This document shows positions 1-10,705 of a stretch of DNA of 64,000 bases, piece by piece (the first letter of the stretch is position 1; every line of letters starts with the position of its first letter). This stretch comes from Ophiura sarsii. Lineage: Eukaryota > Echinodermata > Ophiuroidea > Amphilepidida > Ophiuridae. The stretch spans positions 55,347,316-55,411,315 of the forward strand of contig CM069459.1 of the NCBI GenBank assembly GCA_035610835.1. The letters run 5' to 3'. The position numbers and the translations under genes were made by a program. A model generated the notes under the pieces. The model had not been told where the DNA came from and did no database searches. It saw only the letters and a list, made by a program, of their open reading frames with translations.

Positions 1-744
1 AACATTTCATGTCGGGGCTCAAGATATTATTATTTAATGCCGCTTATGACAGATAAATGCATTTCCGAGGCAAACATGGGGGTGATACCCTGTAGCCTAT
101 TCTCCAAACGAGCCCCCATATATGTTAGATGCCGCGCGCAAGCGATCAATCACCCATTTGCATCACTGTAAATGTATCTGTTTTGTTTTACCGTTTGTTT
201 GTTTTGTTAAAATTTGATTGATTCTATGCTTTATGCATATTGTAACAAGCAAACAATGTTTTGATTTACCAGTTTCAGCTCAGAATTTGTGTCCATCTTG
301 TTTGCTCTACTGTTTGATTTGTTCTTGTGTGGTTTTACGCCTTGAATTATATATTGTTTCTAGATAAATGGTGAATTATTTTATTATTATAATTATTCTC
401 CATAGATAGTTATAAATTGGATTAATTTGAAATAAAGGTTGTCAGAAAAATTTCAAAAGTGAGTACATGTCCCTTGAATTAGAAGAAATAAAAAGGAAAT
501 TGAAAGCTAGTTCAGTAAACAAACCTTTTTTTAGCGTAGGCAACAAGCGATGAGCGGTTTACTCAACATAGAATCGTGAATGTTAAGACAAACTGGCCCA
601 AGGCGATGACTACAATCTCTGACCAATTTAAATGTGAAGAAAGAAATGCTATCACCAGACAAGTTCAGTCATGACTTACTGAAGTGCGGGACTATGTACT
701 AATCCAATAGAACAAGTCAGGGTGCATGGGCAAAATTGTATTTC
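1..744. other. AT-rich non-coding stretch
   Basis: No credible ORF, splice-flanked exon, tRNA or inverted repeat was found here. The sequence is T-rich with TTTGTTTG-like runs. It is probably intron or intergenic DNA. Confidence 0.6.
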
Positions 745-1192
745 TTAACACTTTCCATACAAAATAGATTTTTCAGAAACCTTTCAAAGTCTTGTCTCAA
801 GAATTGCTGAACAAATACTAGGGATGTTTGTATTTATTGTAATGCATTTCTCATGGTGATTCCAAATATGGTGATGAAATTCAATAATTTTGACATTTTT
901 GAAACATTTTGTGACATTTTGGAATGTTGTTGTCTGCAGCTGCCTGCCGTGTGGAAAGTGCACACGGCTATTAATTTTACCGTATACAAAACAAGATTTT
1001 TCAGAAACCTTTCCCAACTTTCAAAGTCTTATCTCAAGAATGACTGAATAAATACTAGGCATGTTTGTATTCATTGTAATGCATTTCTCATGGTGAATCC
1101 AAATATGGTGATGAAAATCAATCAATCTGAAATTTTTGAAACGTTTTGGGAAATGTTTGAACAGACAACGACTGCAGTGTGGAAAGCGTTAA
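745..1192 (-). mobile_element. TTAA MITE 'CACTTTCC', head-to-tail dimer
   Basis: Two copies of the commonest element in the window lie back to back (about 745-960 and 961-1192). The full unit is about 245 bp. One end reads TTAACACTTTCCAYGCGGC and carries the palindrome GTCTGCAGAC; the other ends GCCGCGTGGAAAGTGTTAA. The best copies are flanked by TTAA on both sides, which points to piggyBac-like mobilisation (inference from the target site). Both units here are inverted relative to most others. The second unit has lost its outermost CACTTTC at the junction. No coding capacity. Confidence 0.8.
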
Positions 1193-1651
1193 GTCCTGGT
1201 CCTGGAAAAAAAATCTGAAGAGATAATATCCTCAAATGAAATTTGCATATATTAAAACATTTTCAGAATACATGTATATTTCTCCAACTATTCTGATATT
1301 TCGACAAGTATGATGGAGAAATAATAGTAATTCTATCGAATTTAACATGAATCAATGTTTAATTCTATAGAATAATATTGAATTAAACATGAATCTTTTT
1401 TGAAATTTTTAATTTGATAGAATTAAATGTCTGTCTAGATTCATTTCTAAGGAACGCCTCAATACCAACTATCCTCTTTAGCTCCATTTGGAAGAGCGTC
1501 TGTCTAGAATTGTTTCAAATTTTTGAAAATTAAAGGAAAATCACTCAAGTGCTCTGTGCATCGCTGAAATATATGTGTATACAGGCGGTCGCAGCAAAAG
1601 AGTGCAGTTATCTCTCAAAGAAAATGTTGAAGTTTTGATTTTTGATGTGCA
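1193..1651. other. AT-rich non-coding stretch with a short imperfect repeat
   Basis: No gene is visible. Around 1330-1400 the words GAATTTAACATGAATC and GAATTAAACATGAATC occur as a short imperfect repeat. Nothing else is recognisable. Confidence 0.5.
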
Positions 1652-1935
1652 ATAACCCTAACCCCACTGAATCTCACTGCCAGAAACTATCTCCAGGCAC
1701 GTGCTGCTGCATTGCCGCGATGACGTCACCTACCGCAGGCATATGTGGCCACGGAGTTTGTGGCCGCATAGCCGCTAGGGAGTTAGCTCAGTTGGTAGAG
1801 GGACAGACTTGGTGGCGGATGGTCCCGCGATCGAATCCCGGGGGGTGCTGGGTGATTTTTCGGGTAAAAAAAATAGCACTTTTTCCCCCCTCCCCCCGAT
1901 ACGCACAAAAAACTAGCTTTACTGGTTAGGGTTAA
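1652..1935 (+). mobile_element. TTAA element with CCCTAACC ends and a tRNA-like head
   Basis: The ends are ATAACCCTAACCCC on the left and GGTTAGGGTTAA on the right, so the termini are inverted CCCTAACC repeats abutting TTAA or a one-base variant. A tRNA-like pol III promoter sits in the middle. A longer inverted relative lies at 12392-14215, whose ends match both ends of this one. TTAA plus CCCT termini are typical of piggyBac-type elements; the tRNA-like core is unusual for such an element. No ORF for a transposase. Confidence 0.75.
1777..1850 (+). promoter_or_regulatory. tRNA-like pol III internal promoter (A and B boxes)
   Basis: The A box TAGCTCAGTTGG is at 1784-1795 and the B box CGATCGAATCC at 1828-1838, with tRNA-like spacing. 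The flanks do not pair into a clean acceptor stem, so this is tRNA-derived (SINE-like) sequence rather than a working tRNA gene. Confidence 0.7.
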
Positions 1936-2111
1936 ACAAAAGGAGCTTTTTAAATGCTTCAAAATTACACCTTGATTTGATCTGATTTTATGTAGAAAAA
2001 TTACTGTAAAATTTGTCTTTATTTTCTTTGTTTTTGCCATGCCTAATTCCATCAATATGGCACAATGCATTTCCCTGACAACTGCGCCCTTTTTACTGCA
2101 ACAGTACATTA

Positions 2112-2422
2112 GACCCCCCAACAATAGATGTTGGATTGCCCTTTCCTGACAGACCGTAAACATCGGGAAATCTCGTTCACGTCTTTTTAATATTTTTTTT
2201 AGAAATTACCTCAATTGACCCCTATGTGACCCCACTCTGAAATATTTATCATCCATGCCACCAGACTTTGTCTTTTTAACATCAAAATTTAGTTAAATTA
2301 TAGACCCAAGTATATTCCAGTGTGATTTGGTCATTCTTTGAAATCTAAAAACAAAACAAAAAACGACCTATCGACCCCCCAAAAATGAGGTGAAAGGGCA
2401 ATCCAACTTCTTTTTTTAGGCC
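2112..2422. mobile_element. Harbinger-like MITE, TTA target site
   Basis: The inverted words GTTGGATTGCCCTTTC (near 2130) and GAAAGGGCAATCCAAC (2392-2407) lie inside outer ends flanked by TTA at 2109-2111 and 2423-2425. Relatives at 42865-43208, 37341-37590 and 38169-38499 share GGC-type ends flanked by TAA or TTA. TWA duplications are characteristic of PIF/Harbinger. The centre is low-complexity A/T. Confidence 0.7.
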
Positions 2423-2458
2423 TTATTGACATATCATTTGTACTTCAGGTAGAGAATT

Positions 2459-2638
2459 AAGGTGCGTTCATAGCGTATCGGTCGACGTTGATGGACAAAA
2501 GTTTTAAGGTGCGTTCATACTCGCGTCGTTGCGTATCCGTAGACGTGACGGACAAAAGTTAGCATGGCTTCAACTGGCGCACCGATATCTGTCGACGTCG
2601 GGCGATGCGCAACGACGGGAGTGTGAACAGACCTTTAG
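2459..2638. mobile_element. CpG-rich hairpin MITE with partly duplicated left arm
   Basis: The arms AAGGTGCGTTCATACTCGCG (from 2506) and its near-complement ending CACACTCCC-type sequence near 2622-2636 pair, including the shared CGTCGTTGCG word. The first ~45 bp of the left arm is also present immediately upstream (2459-2503), ending in ACAAAAGTT like the internal sequence. TTAA lies at the left edge and TTAG at the right. Confidence 0.65.
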
Positions 2639-2747
2639 AATCAAGTATTATAGACGTGCATGTGCTGAAACAAACCATCTGTATTATTGTCCAAGTATTT
2701 CTCTCGGCTCTTCTGTCAACTACTATTAATCATTGATTCGGGCCATG

Positions 2748-3340
2748 TCAAGACATGACACCCAGCCACGGTGTAAAGCGAGTGAAATGCCACTGTGTTG
2801 AGATACTAGATGGACCGTACTCGGACCGGGGGAGGGGGATGCGCTCTCAGGATGGGGGGAGGGGGATGCGCTCTCAGGATGGGGGAGGGTGCTATGTACA
2901 GACAAGACACCCAGCCACGGTGTAAAGTGAGTGAAATGCCACTGTGTTGAGATACTAGATGGACCGTACTCAGACCGGGGGAGGGGGATGCGCTCTCAGG
3001 ATGGGGGGAGGGGGATGCGCTCTCAGGATGGGGGAGGGTGCTATGTCCAGACATGACACCCAGCCACGGTGTAAAGTGAGTGAAATGCCACTGTGTTGAG
3101 ATACTAGATGGACCGTACTCAGACCGGGGGAGGGGGATGCACTCTCAGGATAGGGGGAGGGCGTTACGTCCAGACATGACACCCAGCCAAGGTGTAAAGT
3201 GAGTGAAATGCCACTGTGTTGAGATACTAGATGGACCGTACTCAGACCGGGGGAGGGGGATGCACTCTCAGGATAGGGGAGGACCCCCAGCCACGGTGTA
3301 AAGTGAGTGAAATACCACTGTGTTGAGATAATGGACGGAC
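2748..3340. repeat. G-rich minisatellite, about 4.5 units of 107-150 bp
   Basis: The phrase ACACCCAGCCACGGTGTAAAG (or close) restarts near 2758, 2908, 3056, 3180 and 3287. Units share a body with 'CCACTGTGTTGAGATACTAG' and a G-rich tail. In the first two units the tail contains a doubled ~28 bp block (GGGGATGCGCTCTCAGGAT). Later units are shorter because this block is single. Open frames across it are repeat artefacts. Confidence 0.9.
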
Positions 3341-3683
3341 TACACTAAGACCGGGGTGTGAGACTCGAGGAGGGGGGAGGGACCATGTCAGACGAAACAG
3401 CCACCCAGTACAGTGAGATACAAGATGGACTTCTCAGATTATGTGAGGGGGGAACTCACAGGGGCAAGGGGTTGGGTTATGTCTAGACAAGCAAAGTGTG
3501 TTAATTTGTTGAGAAACTAGAACTGCACTCATGCCAAGGACGAGGAGGGGGGGGGGGGGGGGGGGGGTGATTCAGACCTGGAATAATATGTTGAAATTCA
3601 TTACTGTTACAATATCAACACTTTTTCTAAAACATGTATAACATCAGTTTCCATCTTCAAGTCAGGTCTTATGCACTGTGACC

Positions 3684-4125
3684 CAGGGATGGAACTTCAG
3701 ATTTGTTTCAACTAGCCAGTCGGGCAGGTAACTCACAGAATCTACCTGCCCGACAAAAATTCTACCAGCCCAAGGTTTTTTCATAACATTTTGCAGCAAA
3801 CAATGCAAGACTACTTTTAAACTACATTTACATGTTATTGTCTTTATTGTACGATGTTCCACTGTAAACCTAGCCCGTAACAGCTCCTCGTATTCATCAT
3901 GTTCATCAATCCAATACTCTGTTTAATCTCCTATCAACCTGATCTCCTCTATCATCATGACACACGATCATCTGATGATGAAATAATACCCTGAACTTAC
4001 TGTTACTTACACTTTGAGCTTCAAAAATGTTACCCGCCAGTCGGACGGGTACCTTTGAATCTTCACCTGCCCGACACGAAAGTTACCCGCTATTGGCGGG
4101 CGGGCGGGTCTTATTTCCATCCCTG
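3684..4125. mobile_element. hAT-like non-autonomous element, 442 bp
   Basis: The termini are CAGGGATGGAA and TTCCATCCCTG. A perfect 8 bp duplication CTGTGACC flanks it (3676-3683 and 4126-4133). The corresponding site in copy 2 (10911-10918) has a single CTGTGACC and no insert, so the empty site is visible in this window. Internal text is rich in CTGCCCGAC / GTCGGGCAGG words. Fragments of the family occur near 35420-35598 and 37915-38155. The 8 bp duplication and CAGGG ends are standard for hAT. Confidence 0.92.
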
Positions 4126-4410
4126 CTGTGACCATCGTTGATTTCTTACATGACCACTGTGATGCATTTCTGTATAATGTTTACTGCTACTGCACTTTCA
4201 TCGCCAGTAGCTGTCAATGTCAGAGACAGAGGTCTTCATCCTAGTTTTTTCCCGAGATAATCAGCTGAGTGCGCAATTTCAATCAGTAAATGGGCATGAG
4301 GACCGCTTTCTACAAAGCCGTAAGCAACATTTAGCCTGAATAGTTTGTGTAATGATTTTCTGTAAGAATCATGCCTACATGTTATGGCTTCTTGTGAACC
4401 CACACTTCAT

Positions 4411-4651
4411 TCAACGCTTTCCATGCGGCAGGCGGCTGCAGACGACATTCGAAATGTTTCAAAAATGTCAACAAAAAAAGGAATTTCATTACCATCTTTG
4501 GAATCACCATGAGAAATACATTGAAATAAGTACAAACATGCCTAGTATTTGGTTCAGTAATCCCTTGAGGTAGACCATGAAAGTTGGGAAAGGATTTTGA
4601 AAAATCTGTTTTGTATAATGGTAAAACCAATAGTCGCATGGAAAGTGTTAA
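4411..4651 (+). mobile_element. CACTTTCC-family TTAA MITE
   Basis: This copy runs from TCAACGCTTTCCATGCGGC to GCATGGAAAGTGTTAA. The left TTAA is mutated to TCAA. Its counterpart in the second segmental copy is 11196-11441. Confidence 0.8.
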
Positions 4652-4896
4652 GATTTTGAGCAAAAGACCCCAGGGTATGGAAGGGGCTTTCTTACAATAT
4701 TTGTCTGCCTGTAGATGCTCTATCGAGTGCCCTACATTTTTTACCATCAGAAAAAATCCTTCTTAAAAAAATTTCTAGTCCTCCTCCCACCTTCTTGGAA
4801 AGAGATTGAGATGTGTATAAACATTGACTGTGGATTCTGTTGTGAGTGGTGAGTGATTTTCACTCCCATATAGAGGTATCCTTTCTGGTTAGTGGC

Positions 4897-5171
4897 CCGG
4901 TATACAGGGATGGGTAACTTTTTTTGCAAAAAATCCCTAAATGATTATGATTTGTGCTGAAAAATCCCTAATAATAGGGTCACTTTTTACAAATGGGTCT
5001 ATATTTGCAAAAAATTGGGTCAATTTTCCCGATAATTTGCAAAAATTGGGTCTATAATGAAGCAAAATCCTTATAAATGGGTACCGTTTTTCTCTCCAAA
5101 ATCACTCTTAAAAATGGGTAGGGTTTTGAATCTCCAGCGGCCAAACCAAATCTGTGTACCCCCTTTCCCGG
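4897..5171 (+). mobile_element. Poly-G-ended hAT-like MITE, 275 bp
   Basis: The flanks are TTAGTGGC (4889-4896) and TTAGTGGT (5172-5179), an 8 bp duplication with one mismatch. The ends are CCGG and CCCGG. The inside is the family's array of short words (CCCTAAA, AATGGGTC, AAAATTGGGTC). G runs at the ends are shorter than in other copies. Its counterpart is 11684-11949. Confidence 0.75.
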
Positions 5172-5280
5172 TTAGTGGTTTAAAAGAGGCTTATTTAGCA
5201 TGATTAAAATTAAAATGTCTTCTTCGTGAAAGCCAGTGGGAGGGAGCAGTTTGATGGCACCTTCACTACATAAAGTTACA

Positions 5281-5517
5281 TAACACTTTGACGCGGCAGA
5301 TGACAGTTCCAATATTTCACAAATTGTTTCAAAATTTGCCCAATTATTGAATTTCATCACCATATTCGGAATCACCATGAGAAATACATTAAATTAAGTA
5401 CAAACATCCCTAGTTTTGGTTCAGTAATTCATGAGATAAAACTTCGAAAGTTAAGAAAGGTTTCTGAAAAATCTGTTTTGTGTATGGTAAAACTGATAGC
5501 CGCTTGGAAATTGTTAA
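5281..5517 (+). mobile_element. CACTTTCC-family TTAA MITE, diverged
   Basis: It starts TAACACTTTGACGCGGCAG and ends GCTTGGAAATTGTTAA. The counterpart in copy 2 is 12059-12305. Confidence 0.7.
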
Positions 5518-5691
5518 GAATATTGACAAGTAGAGGCTGTTTTTTAACAAAAATCAGCACAATATGGTATGAATAGAAACACTTAAGTTAACATTTTAAT
5601 TCCAGTTGAGTAGGGCTTAGATAGGCCAGGCCAAAAGTAGGACTATCATATTCTTCTCTACATTGTGGCGTTCAATGCACTTTTTGGATCC

Positions 5692-6070
5692 GGTGGGGGG
5701 GGGGGGGGGGGGGGGGGGTACTCAGAGGGATGTGCCACTCTTAATGGGTCGCTTTTTTTGCAAAAAATCCTCAAACATGGGGTATGATTTTGTGCTGGAA
5801 AAGCCCTAATAATGGGGTCACATTTTACAAATGGTCTATTTTCGCAGAAATTTGGTCTATTTTCATGAAAATTGGACCAATTTTTCCAATAATTTGTGAA
5901 AATTGGACCAATTTTCCCAGTAGTTGGCGAAAATTGGGTCTATAATGAAGCAAAATCCTTAGAAATGGGTACTGTTTTTTTCCAAAATTACTTTTAGAAA
6001 TGGGTAGGGGTTTTGAATCTCCAGCGGCACACCCCCGACCAAGCCAAATCCGAGTAGCCCCCTTCCCCCT
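5692..6070 (+). mobile_element. Poly-G-ended element with 24-G tract
   Basis: It begins CCGGT followed by 24 G (5695-5718), then GTACTC, then the family's short-word array, and ends with AAATCCGAGTAGCCCCC. I found no clear flanking duplication for this copy. Its counterpart is 14343-14690. Confidence 0.7.
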
Positions 6071-6727
6071 CCAGGACTGGAGCGCTTGTACTTTTGGATT
6101 AATGACCTGTAAACTAAGTCTCATAATAACATCATGTTATGGAAATATTGCTACAACAATATTGTTAAACCAGAAATGTTCGTGTGCACTTAATTTTCGC
6201 TAATTTTGCATGCAAGGAGCACTTTTACTCACGAATATTTCCAATATACCTTGTTGCAGTGCATTGCAAAGTTACACAATGTAACTCCAAAGTGTACATT
6301 CGCGAAATGTTCATGCTGTGAATTAGGCCAGTATTGCTGATTCGTGAAATTTTAAACTTGCGAACATTTCTGGTTTACAGCGTTTATATTGTATGCAACA
6401 GCATCTTACAATACCTGTATACATACATGTATACCTATTAAATATGATGGATTAGTTTGTGATACGCCCCGATCAATCACTGTCATGACCGTCATTTCCT
6501 CTACAGCATATCCGCTATCTAGACAGTAATATTGTGTTCATTTTCCTTAATCCCAATCAACACTCATACTCTGATAACGATCTTGTCCATTTTGCTATTA
6601 TTCAACAACAACAAAAATGAGAGAAAAAAAACCCCTGTTTTTTCGAGCCCAACCGACCCTTTTCTCTAAAATTTTAATTTTCCTGACTTGGCGTAAAATA
6701 ATTTACCATGCAAATAGTTTGGCTTCT
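6071..6727. other. Non-coding stretch shared with 14.7-15.3 kb
   Basis: No gene is seen. The words AACCAGAAATGTTCGTG (6170) and CGAACATTTCTGGTTTAC (6362) form an inverted pair about 200 bp apart, suggesting an old MITE. The same pair occurs in copy 2 near 14790 and 14977. Confidence 0.5.
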
Positions 6728-8312
6728 ATAACCCTAACCCGGCCAGGCAGTTTGCAGGACTAATGCTAACAGGGTGAAACTGGGGAGAAATAATGACAGA
6801 CAAAAATGGGGTGTGCCACCCTCCCAGGACTCGAACCCAGTCCAGGTGATCGTCCATCACCCTAAGGGGTCGCACTCCCCAAAACACCTTTTCGGAGCTT
6901 AGTAATGTACCTCTCCGATTGCGCAGGGAGATAGAGTGAGATGAGTGAAAATCACTTTAATAGAGTGAAACTCACTCCAATTTAGGAGCCATATGTGATG
7001 CGATCTGTGAAAACCCGCCACATGGTGCCATTTTTCATATTGGAGATATTTATATCATGAGAAAGCTAAAACTGTGCTGATTACAGAACTGTTTCGATCA
7101 TTTTTCTACGATCACTACAAAAAAGTTATGAGTGAATGATGATTGTGATGTCATCAAAAGGTACAAAACAAGAAATCATTCGATCCGGGGACCCTCCGTT
7201 CTCAAGCCCCAAGTCCAAATCACTAAGCCACGGCCCTCAGCTACACATTCGCGCAGTATACCACGCTCACTATGTGACGCAATCAAGAGGAATGAGTCGG
7301 ATGTCGGGGAATCCCAAATTGAGATATGGCCAATTCAAAATGGCGGGTTACATAAGTTTTGATAAAAATTCATGTATACAATTTGACATAACTTTGGAAC
7401 AAAATGTCGTATCGACATGGGGTTTTCAGTTTCTGAAAGCTCTACAGGGTGTATCAAAAAAATTAGGACACTTTTTCATGACGGTGTAATACTTTTTATC
7501 ATCATTAGACTATGACCAATTTAGTCTCAATGTAAAGCCCAATTAATTATTATGATATCCTGAAAATATGAGATCAATCCGATGAAAAATAAGAAAACTA
7601 GCATAATTTGCGTAAACCATGTCATTTACTGGTTTGTACAATGGGATTTACATGTATAGACCAGTAAATAACATGGTTTACGTTTCAATACGTTACAATA
7701 ATTATAAACATAGACAATAATCTATCAGTCAATAGCAAAGATTAGTTTGGTGATCCATTTAATTCTGGCACAAATCAATACTGGCTAAATAATCCACAAA
7801 TCAGATGCATGCATATTCTGTGCAAATGAAAAAAGTTCTCGAACCCACTGTAGATGGTTCATTACCATGATATTGGCATAAATAGTGTGTGCGCGTTCAT
7901 GTTACTCTACTGTTACTGTGTGAATGCCCATTGTACATACTACAAAATAGATTGCCTTGCCTAAGAGGTCACAATTCCCTTAATTAATGATGGATTTTTC
8001 TCATCTCTTCAGGATTTTATCTTTATCGGTTGTACTTTGCATTGAAATAAAAATTGGTCATGCTTCAGTGATTTAACAAGGATTTAAACCATCATCAAAA
8101 AGTGTCCTAATTTTTTTGATACACCCTGTAGGTGTCTTCTTTACAACTGTATTAAAAACTCATTTTCGACCTGGGTCGACATCCGACTCATTCCTCTTGA
8201 TCGCGTCACATATAGGCTCGGTTGACTACGTCATCGAAAACCGACGGCGCATGCGTTTGGAGAGGGACTTTGGATTAGCATTTTTTAGCACTCAGGGGGG
8301 TTAGGGTTAACA
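6728..8312. mobile_element. Composite TTAA/CCCTAACC element, interrupted by a mariner-like MITE
   Basis: The ends are ATAACCCTAACCC on the left and GGTTAGGGTTAA on the right. A reverse B box (GGACTCGAACCC) lies near 6828. Inverted copies of a TGACGCGATCAAGAGGAATG-type word lie near 7275 and 8190, showing an internal fold-back. The 684 bp element 7445-8128 is inserted between them. Copy 2 shares only the left part (about 15343-15620) and then differs, so this interval has been rearranged in one copy. Confidence 0.6.
7445..8128. mobile_element. mariner-like MITE, 684 bp, TA target site
   Basis: The termini CAGGGTGTATCAAAAAAATT... and its exact complement at the right end match perfectly over 32 bp. 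TA dinucleotides flank it (7443-7444, 8129-8130). A smaller inverted pair (ACCATGTCATTTACTGGT and ACCAGTAAATAACATGGT) sits in the middle near 7615-7680. There is no transposase ORF. TA duplication with this structure is typical of Tc1/mariner-type MITEs. Confidence 0.9.
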
Positions 8313-8736
8313 CCTGCCAAATGCCCTTTTATTATCTATTTAAATATGTTCCTTGTGGTTTCTGATCTATTTTGGCATTAACTGGTTGGTATCATGGGTG
8401 TCCCTTGTTAGCTGTTGACTTTATCTAGTTTACACACCAGGCTTAATAGGCCTACCTATGACAGGTGTTACTATCTGTGCAGTATTATGTTATAATTGGA
8501 TAATTAGTAGTCTTTGTATAATTAATGGGCTAATTAGTGAGCAATTTAATAACATATGCTATAATCAGCCCATCATGATCAGCCTATCAATAACCATTTC
8601 CTCTATCCTAATGCCTGTTTGGGCTATTAAGTCTTTACCGAGGCGTTAATAGGTCTGACAAGGTTGGCAGTTTAAGGTGATTGAGTGACAGGCGGTTTGT
8701 GTAAAAAAAAAATCAATTTTTTGTAGCGCTTAAAAC

Positions 8737-9142
8737 TAAGCTCACTAATTTTCTGCTTTGTAACTGTCGAATTCCGCGTTTTTCCGCTTTGTAAATTTTG
8801 CGTTTTTCTGTGATGTAATTTTCCCCAAGAAAGCTTAACATTTACGATCTATAAAACCAAAATAAACACACTTTACAGAAAAACACATCATTTTAGATTT
8901 TTAGGCTTACCTTATTATTACTGTAGCGGAGTTTTATATTTAAATATTGTTTGTTTTTGTTTTATTGCGTATCGTTTTTTAATATTTATTTTGTTTTATT
9001 CAAGACTATTTATACATTTTGTGTGTTTGGGCGTTTTTGAGCATTTATTTCTTCTCCTTTTCATCAAAATGTCGTTTTCCGCATTTAACCTCAATTCCGC
9101 GATTTTCGCGGAAATTCTGCAATGCTGTAAACTTGGAACCTT
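8737..9142. mobile_element. 406 bp insertion with 9 bp target duplication
   Basis: GCTTAAAAC occurs on both sides (8728-8736 and 9143-9151), while copy 2 has it once (16388-16396) with no insert. Terminal similarity is weak (AAGCTCACTAATTT against AAGGTTCCAAGTTT complemented). The interior is rich in TTTCCGC and TTCCGCG words. The superfamily is unclear; 8-9 bp duplications are seen in hAT and MULE groups. Confidence 0.8.
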
Positions 9143-9407
9143 GCTTAAAACCCTTTCGAATCCACAGAACGTCTGAGCATTTCCTAGCAAATAAAGAAAT
9201 ACTTACATTCAATTTTTTTTCTATATCTTCAAAATGGAACAACCCATACAATCAAGTTTGGTATCATTTTAAAGCTTGCAATGTCTTTTACAACTTTAAG
9301 CAGATAGTAAAGACATTACAAATGAGGCATAATTGATGTGATAAGAGTCAATCTCAAAGGTCAAAGGTGAAAATTGAAACCCTAAATTTAATTTGGATCC
9401 AAAAGGG

Positions 9408-9652
9408 TTAATACTTTCCACGCGGCAGGCGTCTGCAGACGACAGTTACAAAATGTTACAAAATGTTTCAAAAATCTCAAAATTATTTAATATCACTATT
9501 TGGAATCACCATGCGAAATGCATTACAATATTAAGTACTAACGTGCCTAGTATTGGTTCAGTAATTCTTGAGATAGACTTTGAAAGTTGGGAAAAGTTTC
9601 TGAAAAAATATGTTTTGTATAGGTAAAATGATAGCCATGTGGAAAGTGTTAA
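9408..9652 (+). mobile_element. CACTTTCC-family TTAA MITE
   Basis: TTAA flanks both ends (9408-9411, 9649-9652). It begins TACTTTCCACGCGGCAGG and ends CATGTGGAAAGTG. The counterpart is 16635-16883. Confidence 0.85.
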
Positions 9653-9776
9653 AATAATATTATACAACTATCAAACAAGGCTATTTATTTAATTCAAGAA
9701 ATGATAAAATTCTTGACAAATTGAAAAGGCCCCGGGTATACTTCTCTGTACAAAATGCTACTCTACTAGGTAATAG

Positions 9777-10021
9777 CAGGGCTTGAAATAAGCTGTAGCA
9801 GGGAGCAAATTTACCCCCGCTAATCCTCAAAATGCCCCTGGTTCTTATGTAAATTGTGTCACCAGGAGCAACTTTTACATATAAAAATTGCCCCTGGTTA
9901 TTCCGTTGCATTCATTTTCAAGATTACATATTTCTGTCGTTTTACCTTTAGTAGCCCAGGGGCAAAAATATGTGCATGATAAAAGTAGCTCCTGGTTCTT
10001 AGTTCATTATTTCAAGCTCTG
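9777..10021. mobile_element. TIR element 'CAGGGCTTGAAATAA'
   Basis: The ends CAGGGCTTGAAATAA and TTATTTCAAGCTCTG are inverted repeats. The interior repeats AGGGGCAA / GCCCCTGG words on both strands. CAGRGC ends resemble hAT elements, but a clean 8 bp duplication is not visible (CTAGGT occurs near both ends). The copy 2 version is 16993-17690 and contains an extra insertion. Confidence 0.65.
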
Positions 10022-10158
10022 CTAGGTGCTGTTGGCGGCCACGCCTCCAGGGTTAGGGTTAACATATATAATGTGACGACTGACTGACGTTACTTTTTGC
10101 ACATTTTTAGGCTATAATTGTTGATACTTATGTTTCACTTTTGTGTTTTATTTCACAG

Positions 10159-10196
10159 TTTGCAAGTTTGCCTGCCACAAGAAATGCGAATATAAG
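10159..10196 (+). CDS. 38 bp microexon, end of a C1-type zinc finger (copy 1)
   Basis: The exon is preceded by a pyrimidine-rich acceptor ending TTTCACAG and followed by the consensus donor GTAAGA. With one base carried from the previous exon it reads VCKFACHKKCEYK; it ends in phase 0. The spacing C-x4-H-x2-C is the second zinc-ligand set of a C1 (phorbol-ester/diacylglycerol-type) finger, which binds two zinc ions and serves membrane or protein docking in kinases, Rho regulators and tensin-like proteins. The basic CHKKCE wording recalls tensin-type or atypical C1 domains, but I cannot fix the family from 13 residues. The upstream half of the finger and the next exon were not found. The identical exon is at 17837-17874; exon bases are unchanged while the flanking introns differ. 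If the duplication is an assembly artefact there is only one such exon. Confidence 0.7.
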
Positions 10197-10315
10197 GTAA
10201 GATTGATTATATTAAAGACAGATGTTCTGATTGGTTACTCACAGGGGTATATTGCATTATATCCTGTAATGAGCCAATCAGAGACACTGTAAGAAAACAG
10301 GTAGTGCTCAGGGGT

Positions 10316-10705
10316 CAAAGGTGTTCTGATTGCTGTCCCAATTTTCAACTTTATGTTTTCTTTTTTACATGAAAGGTCATCCTTAAAATTGTAGCATTTG
10401 CAAAGTTTGAGTTGCATAACTCCAATGGTTCTTATTTTAGAAGCACATGGTCACAAGAAATTTGCCCATCGAGTAGTACACAAACTGGCTGGTGGTTAAC
10501 CACCTTTGGCAGTAATTCACCACATTTTAGCCTATAATTTCTAAATGGAACATTTGTGGCCACTAAATTTTACAAACATAATGAGAAATAGAAAAAAATG
10601 GCGATTCTTCTGATATCAAAATATCTTGATGTGAAAAAAAATCATAGCCAAAAAAAAAGGTGATCAGAACACAATGCATAGCCAATAAAATGTGATTAGA
10701 ACACT
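10316..10705 (+). mobile_element. Diverged relative of the 'AGGTAGATG' TTAA MITE
   Basis: It shares long blocks with 32681-33035 and 36300-36652, including CATGAAAGGTCATCCTTAAA and GGTTCTTATTTTAGA. It is more diverged and its ends are worn. It lies in the intron just downstream of the C1 microexon; the copy 2 version is about 17995-18380. Confidence 0.7.

Noticed and set aside
1777..1850. Functional tRNA gene
   Set aside because: A and B boxes are good, but acceptor and T stems do not pair, and the unit lies within a repeated element.
2806..3182. Serine/proline-rich minus-strand frames
   Set aside because: They are translations of the G-rich minisatellite and repeat with its unit.
10048..10066. 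Telomere-like GGGTTAGGGTTAA as an internal telomeric site
   Set aside because: Only one to two units; the same motif forms the ends of the CCCTAACC element family elsewhere in the window.
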